DNA of 64,000 nucleotides, from positions 40,566,097 to 40,630,096 of the forward strand of contig NC_041395.2 of the NCBI RefSeq assembly GCF_900747795.2, written 5' to 3'. A program made the translations under genes and the position numbers. The notes below the pieces were generated by a model, which saw only the letters and a list, made by a program, of their open reading frames with translations, had not been told where the DNA came from and ran no database searches. Below are positions 9,945 through 22,000 of this stretch, piece after piece. Numbering within the stretch: position 1 is the stretch's first letter; each line of letters starts with the position of its first letter. This DNA is from Erpetoichthys calabaricus. Taxonomy: Eukaryota > Chordata > Cladistia > Polypteriformes > Polypteridae.

Positions 9945-12799
9945 AGCAGTGGGTCCTATGAGCGCTGCCATGCTTCTCTACAGATGGCATCAATAGTGGC
10001 TGAGCTGAACGGAAAGCCTGGGCTGGGAAATGAAGAGAACCTCATAGGAGGCTGTTATATCTGCTGAAGAGGCACGATCAAGCCAAGCCACGTGTGGAAA
10101 GAGAGAGTGGAATCTATTCAGAAGAATGCACCGGACTGGTGGTCCTCCTTTTGTGAAAGACCCTGGGGTACTTCTAGTAGATCTTTTAATATCATTTTTG
10201 TAAATGACTCACAGGAAACTCCATGAGCGACCACCACCAGGCGGCACTATGTGGTGCTCAGTCCCAGTGAACATCAATATTTAAGATGGTACCTTCCTAG
10301 ATTAACAAGGAATGTTTCAATTTCCGAATTGTTTACATTTATTTATTTATTTATAACTGGAGGACAGGCAGATGAAATGACATGCTCAGGGTCACACAAG
10401 GAATGACAGTGACCTGGCAAACTTGTGGTTTCAAGTCTGGTGCCACACTGCCCACCCTTTCTAGTGCATGCCAGGGTGTAAGTCCAAACACGGAATCAAA
10501 ATTCAATGCGATATTGACAATAATTTAATTCTAAATATTGTTTTTACTGAAGTTTTACAGTAGAAGTGTAAGTTTAAAAGTATTTGCGTGTTAATTTCAA
10601 AGCTAAACAGAACGAAAACGTATAACGCAAAGAGTACCTCTAACACAACATGAAACAAAATTTTCTTTCAATTTATTACGTTTTACTATTTTTTAATTTG
10701 GTTAATTACTCACTGTAATGTAAAATATTTAGTTCTATTATGCATATGTAACCATTCCCATGAAAATAACAATCTGTTTAAATTGTACATCCACCTCCTC
10801 ATACGCGAGCGGCAGAGCCGCAAAGTGGCTAGCGTGTAGTGCCCGTCCAGGGGTTGGCAAGCAGAAGGCAGAGCCCCTTAGTTTTTTTTATAATTTTGTG
10901 TTTTCAGTAGATTGACAAATCAAAGGTGGCACACATGCCAATGACTGACTGGCATCCCTGTCCAGGGTTGGTTGGTTCCACTTGATGGTTTCAAAATATG
11001 TGTCAGTGTCCAGTAGCCCAGTATTGAGGGTTCTGAAAATGAAAAGATGGACACACATTGGACACACAACCACATAAAATGGAAGCTAAAACACCCCACT
11101 TTAGCGTTGTGCCCCCAGACTTCATCATTATTACTGGTCATTTTCAGTTCAAAGCATTGGATGGCCCTTGAAAAGAGAAACTGAACCGCCACCGCTCCCC
11201 CTGTAAGTGAAAATGGACACAAGATGGCGCTGCCTGCTTCAGTTCAACTGGTGTTAGCCGTGCTCCTCTTTGATTAATTTTTACATTTTTTCGTTGGTTG
11301 ATTTAGTTTTTCACATTGTATGTATACCCACCGCTGGTTTGTGTCAGGACAGACATTCAACTGTAAAAATCATTCTGAATCCTATTAGTGATGGATACTT
11401 CAGAAGTCGACGCCAAAATAGTGACCCAATAAAAAATGGGAATAGCTAAGGAGGAAGAAGTATTCAAAACCACTGATAAGCTCCTCAAAATGGAAACAGA
11501 AATGGTAACGGAAAAGTCTAATATTTCTCATTTATAGACAGACTTTTGTGCACACCTGCTGATTTTTATCATCTGTTTTCATTTTACCTCCAGGAGCTCT
11601 AGAGGACAACACAGAAGACACACTTTTGCTGTGGTTTTTTTTTTCACCGTATTTCAACACTAGGGGGCGCACTCCACCTCCAGCGCCCTCTTTATTTGCT
11701 CTGGTTAGTTGTTATACTGTTAAAAATGTATGTGAATATCCCTTTTTTTTAAGGAGTAAGACTACAATTTGGAAACGAAAACCCTGCGGGAGAAACATCT
11801 GGACAGCAGGTGGCGCCGTGTGGCACTTGTGAGCACTCTGAACTATTTCCTCCATTTTAGTTTTACAATCAGGGACACAAATTGATCCTTCAAAACAAAA
11901 GACACACCACAGAGTTGTTGGAACAAACTAGTGAGAGTTATCTGAAGCAGGATCTGGAGGAGACATTGGGACAGTTTAGCTGTTAGCTAATGAAGCCTGA
12001 TGGACTAAATGGTCTCCTGTCATTTGTCAAATTTCTTATGTTGTTATGCAGGTGAACACATTTGATAAGTTCGCACTGGAGACACCGTCTAATCCCATCT
12101 CTCCAATTTTTAAAAAATGCTTTTTAAAAAACATTTGAGCCCAGAACATCAATAAAAATGAAGCTGATCTCTCCTCCAGTAAGTGGAATTTGACCCCAGG
12201 GAGGGCTCTCCATTCTCACAGATTATCCATCCAAATGGGGTCCCACGAGCAGGGTCTGTCACAGAACCACTGAGTCTGGGGCTTCGAGAAGCCCCTCTGG
12301 ACTGAATCATGGAAACCAAATTTAGTTGGTTGCTGCGTATTATGAAGTCGCATCACCTTGGGACTGCCTTGGTGTCAAGTGGCAGTTGGGTTTTTAAGAA
12401 GCAAGGACAATGAAATGCCACGAGCAGTAATTTTTTTGTTTGAAATGTATTTTATTGATCTTGCAACAAGGGATTTTGTTATTGTACAGAACTATGCCTT
12501 AAATAGCTTATTAAATCTTAAAAAGTCATCCTCAAGGACACCCAAAGTCCAAAAAAAACTTGGAGGCCTGTGGTGTTGCTCTGCTTTCATGGTTCTCAGC
12601 TGCAGATGTGGATGTGACCTGACTCTCGGATGCTGATGGCTCATTACCTACAATGTTATGTCAATTCTTCAGCCGAATTCTGATTTGTGATGTGCTGGAA
12701 GGCTTAACGTGTATCCATTCAGAAAGCTTGCATTTATACAGCAGGCCTCACTTTTGATGACTTTCATGTGACGATTATAAGGAAGGGCTTCACTGACCA
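9945..12799 (+). other. CIROP 3' flank, no further gene seen
   Basis: The first part is presumably 3' UTR, but I see no clear polyadenylation signal close to the stop; one AATAAA lies near 12150. At 10245-10470 there is an old tRNA-SINE tail (GACATGCTCAGGGTCACACA). At 10930-10985 is another SINE tail (TGGCATCCCTGTCCAGGGTT). The rest is AT-rich and without recognisable features. Confidence 0.5.
10795..10890 (-). repeat. Short repeat shared with a Helitron fragment at 55.07 kb
   Basis: On the - strand it reads ACTAAGGGGCTCTGCC and then TTGCCAACCCCTG. This matches CTAGGGGGCTTCGCAC and GCCAACCCCTG at 55065-55112, which sits next to a Helitron Rep-like coding fragment. It may be the end of a Helitron or of a passenger element. 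Confidence 0.35.
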
Positions 12800-13410
12800 C
12801 AGTTAGAACATTAGAACAACTGGGACAAGTGAGGGCCATCCAGCCCAACAAAGCTCGCCGGTCCTCTCCGCTGAATTCTTACAAAATAACATCAACTGTC
12901 CACCACACTACTTGGTCGCTTATTCCAAGTGTTTATGGCTCTCTGTGTGAAGAAAAACTTCCTAATGTTTGTGTGAAATTTACCCTTAATAAGTTACAAC
13001 TGTGTCTCCGTGTTCTTAATGAACTCATTTTAAAGTCACAGTCTCGATCCACTGCACTAATTCCCTTCATAATTTTAAACACTTCAATCAGGTCACCTCT
13101 TAATCTTCTTTTGCTTAGACTGAAAATGTTCAAACTCATCAATCTTTCCTTACAGCTCCTACCTGTTAGCCCTGGAATCAGCCTAGTCGCTCTTCTCTGG
13201 ACCTTCTCTACCGCTGCTATGTCCTTTTTGTAGCCTGGAGACCGAAACTGCACACAGTACTCCAGATGAGGCCTCACCAGTGTGTCATAAAGCTTGAGCA
13301 GAACCTCCTGTGACTTGTACTCCACACATCAGGGCGCTACAGTATATAACCTAATGTTCTGTTGAGCTCCTTGATCACTTCTGTACACTGTCTTGATGTA
13401 GGCAGTGATG
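12800..13410 (-). mobile_element. CR1-type LINE, 3' fragment
   Basis: The - strand encodes the end of a CR1 ORF2. It has the block QCTEVIKELNRTLGYIL, then VRPHLEYCVQFRSPGYKKDI, then QRRATRLIPGL and KRRLRGDLIEVFKIMKGIS, and ends with the short 3' tail TTCTAATGTTCTAA. The same blocks occur at 44.5-45.9 kb. It is truncated at the 5' side and broken by a few changes, including a lost end of the reading frame. Confidence 0.8.
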
Positions 13411-13511
13411 AGTCCACTGTGGCTGCTTGGTCCTCCTCATATGGGAAATTTTTAGCCCACAATTGGATGGACATATCAGCGTGGTGGCCTTGAGCAGTTA
13501 ATAAGCCATTT

Positions 13512-13609
13512 ATGGGGTGTATCTCGCAATCTTCCACTAAAACGGCCTGGAAGTGTCACTATGGGGTGTATCTCGCAATCTTCCACTAAAATGGCCTGGA
13601 AGTGTCACC
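13512..13609 (+). repeat. Tandem duplication of 49 bases
   Basis: The unit ATGGGGTGTATCTCGCAATC and so on (13512-13560) is repeated at 13561-13609 with one clear C-to-T difference at the ACGG/ATGG site and one at the last base. It is too short to be a satellite and looks recent. Confidence 0.85.
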
Positions 13610-13914
13610 ATTGCACCCAGCTCTTGTCTTCAAAGAGTGCTGGAGGCTGTGGTGACTCACATTTCATATCTCTGGCACTTCAGGGAATTGGTAAGAAGTT
13701 TCAGGTACTGACAGGGGTAACTTGTCATTTATCTCCATTCACACCCCGCTCTGGAGATCTAGTAACATGTGCCTGGGGCCTCACACATCCAAGAGATTTC
13801 TTGACCTGAATGTGCAGAAGAATTAAAAGAGTACATTTTCCCAGAACTCTACTAAAAATGGAGCTGTGGAGAAGAAGGGCGAGGGTTGAAAGACACAGAA
13901 AGATGTTTGTCTAA

Positions 13915-14480
13915 AACCGATGTCACCTTACACGACATCTAGTTGGAGGAAAAGTCAATCTTGATGACTGCAGTTGCTGATCTCATCAGCGGAGGATGGC
14001 AGATTACACAACTCCTATTTGCAGGTTGCGTCATATTAGCTGTTTGTGTGACCACGTTTGAACGCCGTTTCACACAAAGTATCACAAGCTCACCCCTTTA
14101 TCTGAGTGTGCTACCTGATGCTTTCCAGGTTCTGCAAGTTCAACTGCAATCTCGTGCCTTTTTATTCCTTTTTTATTTCTTATTCTGTCATGGTATGTAC
14201 AGCACATGACATCAGACGGATGGCCTTCTCTTCGTTCCTTATTCTGTGCCACTGCATTTTGCATCTCCGAATGTCCATTTATTGGTCATCAGCGCTCCTG
14301 CAGACACCTCTGTAACTTCACACAAACACCAAGTCGTTGGACTTTACCGAAGTGAGTCACTGGGTATGTCAGGCGGCACGACTGCTGGTCACGCGGCTAC
14401 TGCTTGTGACTCACCAAGATTACGTAACTGAAGTCTGCAACAGAAAAGTGCTGGAAAAGTCGTGTAATGTGACGGGACCT
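13915..14480. mobile_element. Harbinger-like MITE with TAA/TAG flanks
   Basis: Left end: TAA|AACCGATGTCACCTTACACG. Right end: GTCGTGTAATGTGACGGGACCT|TAG. The ends are inverted repeats of about 22 bases and match the elements ending at 5063 and 40243. The flanking TAA/TAG fits the 3-bp target site of PIF/Harbinger. I see no transposase. Confidence 0.6.
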
Positions 14481-15329
14481 TAGGAGGAGAGCACCTGGCT
14501 GGTAAATAACAAAGTCCATTAGAAGAGGCCCACGTGGACTTTCAATTCGCTTCTGTAAGATGAAGGATTCTCCACTCGCTCGAATACGTTAGTGTGACAG
14601 GAATGAGAAGGACAAATGGTGGACTTGTTTTTTTAGTCGTCTTTTTGTCACGTGTCCAGTTTAAATGACGTTACGACTCGCTTGTCCAATCAACCTGCAG
14701 CCCTCGCCGACCTCATAATAAACAAGAAAGGCTTAAAATACGCAATTTCTTTTTATTTAATAGAACTGACAATCAGCCTCTCACAGTTTTACAGATGTCC
14801 ATAAAATACCATCAGGCGGGTCCTCTGACACTGCTGGGTTTGAGCTGGCATGGCTGCCCGCTCCCTGACAGTACACCATCTTCACATGAGCTCTATGTTA
14901 TATTGCTTTAGTTTTTTTATACTTCCTAAACTATTCATAAATAATGTATTGTTACTCTCTATACAGTAATTGTGTGTCTGTGGATATACCGTTGATTTAT
15001 GACTTTCGGGTTATTTTGCCCATAATTCACTTACAGGCGTTAGTGGCATTTCAAGTCTAAGAGAGGGCCTGTGCTTTATTTACTGAGGGGACCTCAAATG
15101 GCACAGCAGTACTCAACATCGCCCCCTGCTGATCATCTCACTTTCTATGTATACCACCAGAATGAATTAAAACAAAAAAAAAGGCTTCACCCCATGGCAC
15201 ACCGAGTGCTGCCAGCTTGTTCAGTAATCGATGTGACTGGGCACACCAATGCCAACTGCTCAGCCATTTTTAAATACTTGCACACACGCTGCTGTTACTA
15301 AACGTGAATCTGAGAAATGTCTACACGTC

Positions 15330-16390
15330 CTGCAATTTCACTCCACTAAAATCAAATCACGCCATGGTGTTAGCCGCGTGAGCAGCGGCCACATTGACTC
15401 CCAGACATGCTGACAACCCCCCAGTACCCTAATGAGGAGGCACATCTGCATGTGCAGGAGGGAAACATCAGGGTGAGGCCAACCCGAGATGGGATGCCAT
15501 TCCAACACTAAGCCTGCCCACTCACAACGGGACAGCATCTCGTCACCCTGACCTGTGCTTCTTTGGCATGTGGGAGGAAATCGAAATTCCCAACACGACG
15601 TGATTCTCCCCATAGAGAACTGGTCAGAATTTGAACCCGGGTGAGCCAGCATCTTCTTATTCGTTTTTTAAAATTCAGTGAGACTTTTTTGGTTTAACTT
15701 TCCTTTCAATTTTGTACTTAAATCCACCAAACCCTCGCCAAGCACTATGGGTGAGCGGTTACAGCTTAGGCCTCCTGGGTTCAAGTCCTGGCCTGGCCAC
15801 TCTCTCTGTCACTTGCCCGATTTCTCTTTGTGTTGTGTAGATTTCCTCCGACATGCCAAAGGCTATTTGTGAAGTTGGCACTGCTGCCCAGTCCTGACTT
15901 AGCACCTTCCATGCCAGGATTGGTTTTGGCTGCCAGCAATAAATAAATAAACAAAGTGTATGGATAAAAAAAAAACCTGTAAATGTCTTCAAATGCACCA
16001 AATTCATTTAAAAAAATAAAAATGTGTTTCCTGTCTCAGAAGTGGGCGCTCGAGGTGAGGGCTCAGCGTGCCACTGGGTTCTGGTCCCTCTATTAATGGC
16101 AGCTGTAGACCCCTGCTGCTGACATTTATCACACTTCTTTATATTCTTTAGCCTTCTCAAGTCCACTTAACCCAATTCATTGCTCTGCAGGGTCTGGGGC
16201 AGCAATGGGCAAAGGGCAGGAAAACAGGATCACCCGTTAACCTGACACAGACGTCTTTGGGGGTCCGGAGGCGATCTCACATACCTGGGAGAACACGTCA
16301 CCCCTACACAGTAAACGCAGCATGCTGGTCCTGTGAGGCAGCAGCACTAAGCACTGCACCACCGGGCTGCCCTTTTCTACCCGGATGCCA
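15330..16390. repeat. Cluster of three old tRNA-SINE copies
   Basis: Near 15640 the - strand reads GGGTTCAAATTCTGACC (box B), a worn SINE over 15400-15660. At 15745-15960 on the + strand GGGTGAGCGGTTACAGC and GGGTTCAAGTCC mark boxes A and B of a second copy. At 16180-16380 a third lies on the - strand (GTGAGGCAGCAGCACTAAGC is the 5' end in reverse). All are diverged. Confidence 0.5.
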
Positions 16391-16787
16391 AATCAAATTA
16401 CATAGTTTGGTTTTGGGACAAACCCCAGAAAAGGAAAGTGCGCAGGCACTACAGATCCCTGCAACATTTGAAAATGTTCTCTTTTTTTAGTTTCAAATGC
16501 CATAAGGCGTTCAAAAGAAATACTGTATAAGTAAATAACTCTTTACCAACTTAAAGATTATAATTGGATAATCTTTTAAAATAAACTAGCCAAAGTACCT
16601 GGCATTGCCCGGATATATTTGTATAATAGGTAAAAGAAAGAAAGCAAAGGATTTGTGTGTTTTTTAAATGGTGACCCTGTTGTCATTGTTAGCTGTCCCA
16701 TCTGTCATTCACTCTGCCTCTCCATCAATGTCTCTACTCTCGCGTGTTGACAATTTCATCTTTTTGGGTCAGATGGAATTCTAGAAT

Positions 16788-17136
16788 GGGCGGCACGGTG
16801 GCGCAGTGGGTAGCGCTGCTGCCTCGCAGTTGGGAGACCTGGGGACCTGGGTTCGATTCCCGGGTCCTCCCTGCGTGGAGTTTGCATGTTCTCCCCGTGT
16901 CTGCGTGGGTTTCCTCCGGGCGCTCCGGTTTCCTCCCACAGTCCAAAGACATGCAGGTTAGGTGGATTGGCGATTCTAAATTGGCCCTAGTGTGTGCTTG
17001 GTGTGTGGGTGTGTTTGTGTGTGTGTCCTGCGGTGGGTTGGCACCCTGCCCGGGATTGGTTCCTGCCTTGTGCCCTGTGTTGGCTGGGATTGGCTCCAGC
17101 AGACCCCTGTGTTCGGATTCAGCGGGTTGGATGGAT
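16788..17136 (+). repeat. tRNA-derived SINE, full length, perfect target duplication
   Basis: It starts GGGCGGCACGGTGGCGCAGT, with box A TGGCGCAGTGGG and box B GGGTTCGATTCC, and ends in GGATGGAT. The 13-bp duplication GGAATTCTAGAAT flanks it at 16775-16787 and 17137-17149 without mismatch, so the insertion is recent. Two other full copies lie at 23294-23651 and 29423-29786 on the - strand. Confidence 0.92.
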
Positions 17137-17814
17137 GGAATTCTAGAATTGCAAGAACTCCTTGCTGGGTTGTGACCATGAATGCTGTCATGCCTGACTT
17201 ATCGTCTTAGTTCAAACTAGACAGTTCATAGTGCTTAAAACCTGAAGAGGGGCCGACAAAGATGGACTGAAGCAACCACCCTTTAGTTCTCCTTCAGGTT
17301 GTGCTGCACTTCCATTCTCGATGAAGCCTCTACAAAAGCCCAAGATGCTCCTTTTTACATTACAGTAGACAGAAGCAGCACGTGGCGCTGCCCAGATAAG
17401 TCATGTTAAGCTTTGGTCTGCCAGTTGGCCTTCAGTCTGCTCAGGTGGTTCACTTGCTCTGCGCCAGCAGGTGGCAGTGGTGGGCAAACTGAAGCACACA
17501 AGTAAAATAAAAACAAACCTCTGGGATCCCCAGGGTTCAAATGTGGGTTCAAAAATAGTTAAGGCTGACCGCATTGTCCTCGAGAGCAGCCAAAGGGTAC
17601 AGGACTGTATAGGAGACCGACAGACAGACAGACAGACGTTGTGTTTAATATTTAAATTTAACAACAGTTAGGTAACTCCTGTCTGCTGTTCACATAGAAA
17701 AATCTTCATAGAAGTAGAGAAGTATCAGGGTCCAAAAAGGCGCCTCTACTTCAAACAAAGAAATTAGATTTGTAAAGTTACAGGTAAAAATATTTTAATT
17801 GTTACTTTATAGAT

Positions 17815-17935
17815 CAGGGGTTCTTAACCTGAGGTCCGTGGACCCCTAGGGGGTCCATAGATGAATTTCAGGTGGTCAGTGAGGGTCAGATAGGAATTAA
17901 CATTTATATTCACTATACAGGCTGGTATTATTGAT
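17815..17935 (+). repeat. hAT-type element end
   Basis: CAGGGGTTCTTAACCTGAGG with GTCCGTGGACCCC is the typical end of non-autonomous hAT (Charlie-like) elements. Only one end is evident, so the copy is incomplete or heavily diverged. Confidence 0.5.
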
Positions 17936-18243
17936 TTAGAGTGGTAACGGTGTAATTAAAGTATTGTGATTATTGAGTTAAAGTCAAGAGGACAAGCAGA
18001 CTGATACTGTTCAGCATACAGTGTGACAGATGGGCCGAGTGCCACTCATAAGGGGCTGGTGAATGGATGTGAGAAGGTGGTCATCTCGTGGGTGGATGAT
18101 TGACTACCAATAACAGTAAATAACACACAGGCAGTGCGTTTGTGGTGAAGGAGATACCTCAAAGAGACAGAAAAAGTGTTACACCATCACAAGAAGACTG
18201 AAAAACAAAATACGAGAAAACATGCTGCTCAAGTGATCAGGAG

Positions 18244-18490
18244 TCAGTAAAGCAGGGCGTTCAGGGTCACGATGAGGCCGAGCAGGAGGCTGACCGGGAC
18301 CCCCGTCCTGTGCGCGCCGCCCATCAGCTTGTCCTGGTTGGCCTGCTTTCGTTTTCTGCACAGGTCATAAAGGTTGCCCTGGAAGTTGAGCTTTTCTGAT
18401 TCTTGCCGCAAGGAATCCCAAATGCCCTGCACCTCCAGCTGGCAGTCTGAGATGGCAGCCATGCCACACGCATGAAATTCGTCCCAGTGT
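18244..18490 (-). CDS. nrn1l: Neuritin-like exon 3 (C-terminal half, GPI signal, stop)
   Basis: The reverse strand has the acceptor TTGTTTGCAG, one base completing an alanine codon, then [17 protein letters not shown], a core helix and the basic linker [11 protein letters not shown] small-residue GGAH region is a plausible anchor site, and the hydrophobic tail follows before TGA at 18246-18244. Confidence 0.92.
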
Positions 18491-18925
18491 CTGCAAACAA
18501 GTGAACAGACAGAGAAAGAGTGGAGAGTCAGAACTAGAGATGAAAAAGGAGAAAAACGCACAGAATTAGTACAGCGCCAGTCAACTCGGGGCATTTGGGG
18601 GAGGCGGGTGGTGTGTGCAGCTCACACCCAGGAAACGCCGCATTATGGCTTATATCTGCACTAATGGAATTGCTTTCCACGTCACAAAACGTTTATCTAC
18701 TTAATTTCCAAAATACTTGTTATTAAGGACATGTCCTCTCGCACTGACAGCCTCCAACACATCACTGGCAGCTCACCCTGGCACTGCCAAAGGCCTCGGA
18801 AATGAAACTCAACTGATTAGTGCCTGAGCGTGCCATTTTCAGTTTAGTTCAGCTTCATAACTTTATTAAATAATGTTATTAATCACATTGAGGTGATAAT
18901 GATAGGCAGATAAAAGGCACTATAT

Positions 18926-19010
<85 letters not shown>

Positions 19011-22000
19011 TGAAAGGCACTACATTAGATAGTCCTGGTGTTTCTGACACAGATCAGCAGAAAAAAAAAAAAGGTTTAATGTCAAACTGAAGCCTGTTCT
19101 CTGCTTAGTGGTCTAAATTAATTACAAAAAAACAAGATAATGAATCACGTACAGTACGTATTCACCCTCTTTAATGTGACAGACCTACAGTAAAACCTCA
19201 CTGGTGCAGCTAATTGGCTTCACCAGTCTGGGGTTTCAGTTGACCGCAGTCTAAATGCCCCTGAATATGGCAGGTTCAGCTTGTGGTGAGTCAGTATGGT
19301 GGCCTAACATACCCAATGAAAACAAAAAAAAACACGCCAAGCAACTCCAAGAAAAGGACAACTCATAGGATGGAGAAAAGAAAATGTCCAAGTCACTGAA
19401 TATCCCTTGGAGTCCAGTTAAATCAACCATTAAGGCATGGAAAGAATATGGCACAGTTGTAAATCTGTTGCCATCCACAACAAACTGAGGTATTATGGAA
19501 GAAGAAGAAGAACAACAACAGTAGTGAGGGAGGCCACCAAGAGACGTCTGACGGAGATGCAGGCTACAGTGGCTGAGATTGGAGAGATGGTGCACAGATG
19601 CCTCACCAGTTACAGCTTTATGGGAGGGTGGCCAAAACTTACCTTGGCAGTGACATTCATGTCTCTGGTGACTCTTCCTATGAAGTCAGTAGACGGATTG
19701 GGAGAGCATTGGGGGGTCATGAGGTTGCTGGAAAGGGGTGTGTGGTGCTCCTGATATCTATGCAAAAGGACGAAGGTCCAAATCTTTAGAGTCCTGGTGC
19801 TTCCTGTCTTGCTATATGGTTGCGAGACATGGACGCTATCCAGTGACCTGAGACGAAGACCGGACTCCTTCTTTACTGTGTCTCTCCGGAAAATCCTTGG
19901 GTACCGTTGGTTTGACTTTGTGTTGCTCATGGAGTCCTGAATGAGGCACATTACCTGCATTGTGAGGGAGCGTCAGTTACGGCACTACGGCCATGTGGCG
20001 CGCTTCCCCGAGGGTGATCCGGCTTGTAAGATCCTCATTGCTGGGGACCCAAGTGGCTGGACCAGGCCAAGGGGTCGCCTACGTAATACCTGGCTGCGGC
20101 AGATAGAGGGTCATTTCTGGAGGGTGGGACTGGACTGTGTGTCTGCCTGGGGGGTTGCCAACTGGAATCGAGTTGTTTCGTCATGTGGTTGGTGTGTCAA
20201 TGCTCTGTACCAGTGCATGCTCCCCAACTTGACTTGTGGCCAAATGAAAGCCACTATTAAAAAACTAAATAAATAAACCGCATGACATCTCAGAAGAAGA
20301 CATGTAGGAGACTCCGAAGTCAACTAGAAGAAGGTTCTAAGGTCTAAGGAGACCAAAATTGAGTTTTCTGACCATCAAAAATGCACATTATTAATTGGAG
20401 CAGGGTGGTGGTGGCAGCATCAAGCTTTGGGGATGCTTCCCTGCAGCGAGCCCTGGAAGGCTTCTGATGGTAGAATGAATGCAGCAAAACATGGAGAAAT
20501 CCTGGGGGAAAACCTGATGCAGCATCCAGAAAACGTGCACTATAGGAGAAGATTTGTTTTCCTGCAAGACAACGACACCAAGGATCAAGCCAAAGCTACA
20601 CAGGAATGTGCCACAAACCTCAAATGTTACTGTCCTGGAGTGGCAGTGCCCAAGTCCAGATCTCAATCCAACTGAGAATTTGTAACTGGATTTGAAGAAG
20701 GCTGTGAATTCACGATCTCCACGACACCTGACAGAGTTTGAGCAGATTGACAAACAGGATAAATGAGGAATAAGCGTCAGTGTGGAGATGTGCAAAGCAC
20801 GAGCATGACTCAGTGGGTCCTCAGTGGGCCGTCATGGCTGCCAAAGGGGCATCTGCGAAACACTGGCATAAACGGGGTGAATATTTACAAGATCAGTTAT
20901 TTTGTGCTTTATATTTGCAATTAAATTTAGACCACTTTACAGAGATCTGTTTTCACTTTGGCATTAAAGTCTTTTTTTCTGTTGTTCAGTGTCAAAGAAC
21001 CCAATTTACATCCACTGTGAATCAATGCTGTACAACAATATATTCCCAATTATTTACTTGGCTTACACTTTTATGATACAATTGATTACATTTCTTGTGT
21101 TTTCCCAGTCGCAGCACAGGCACGTAAGGAGGCTTACTTGTGGTCACACAGTGTCAGTAGTCAGAGTTTGAAGTCTAAAGCCTTAACCACTATGCCACAC
21201 TAGAAAGTGAAGATTTGAAAAAGAGGAGTATTTTTATATGCGCTGTAGACAGACGGATATTTAACAGACTACTTACTACAACAAAATGACTCGCCATCTT
21301 CTTTCTTTTGCTCACTTTCCCATTTCTTACTTGACACTTGTCAAATTTTCACATTAAAGCTTTTCTATGAACACAAAGACTTTGTCTATGCATTGTTCTC
21401 CTTTCTTGCTTAATGAATCTTAGCCTGGAGAGGTCTGTTAATTTTTTACATTTAACTCTTTGAGGGCTGAATATATTTTTCCAAAAAACATAGTTTCTGA
21501 AAAGCAATGGTTTCACACAGAAATCAATGTAAAACGTCTGTTGCTGCATGCTGCCAGTTTGCCAAGAATGTGCGGCAGGCTTGCTGTTTTCGTATGGCGG
21601 CAGCAACAGCAGCGGTCACAGTCGCAGTGCATTGCAATCTGGTTTCTACCTCTACCTTGTTAAGTGGCAGTCCTCCTGGCGAACTTTGCTGTAGGCATGT
21701 CAGCTACATGAACCTGTTCAGCACCACGATTAGCTGCGGACCAGTCAGCTGAAGCTGGAACCTCACATTCGTTTTCGATCACTCGTATCAAAATCGGAGT
21801 CTGACAAGTCATAGTCCAGTTCAGAGATAGCAGGCAAAACTTCAGCCACGGAGTATTTTGCTTTACGCATTCGCTTTGATCTCTCACCATTATGTCAGTG
21901 CCATTTTTGCCGTTGTTTGCGCCTTGCTACTCACACGAGCGCCTGAAATCTCCTTTGCTTCTAGCAACGAGAGTCCAACTAAAACATAACGGTTGGTTTT

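Noticed and set aside
16790-16865. Possible tRNA gene (boxes A and B present)
   Set aside because: It is the head of a SINE with a 270-base body and a target duplication; the cloverleaf is not kept.
16744-17175. 143-codon open frame on the + strand
   Set aside because: It is the translation of the tRNA-SINE; similar open frames appear in the other SINE copies.
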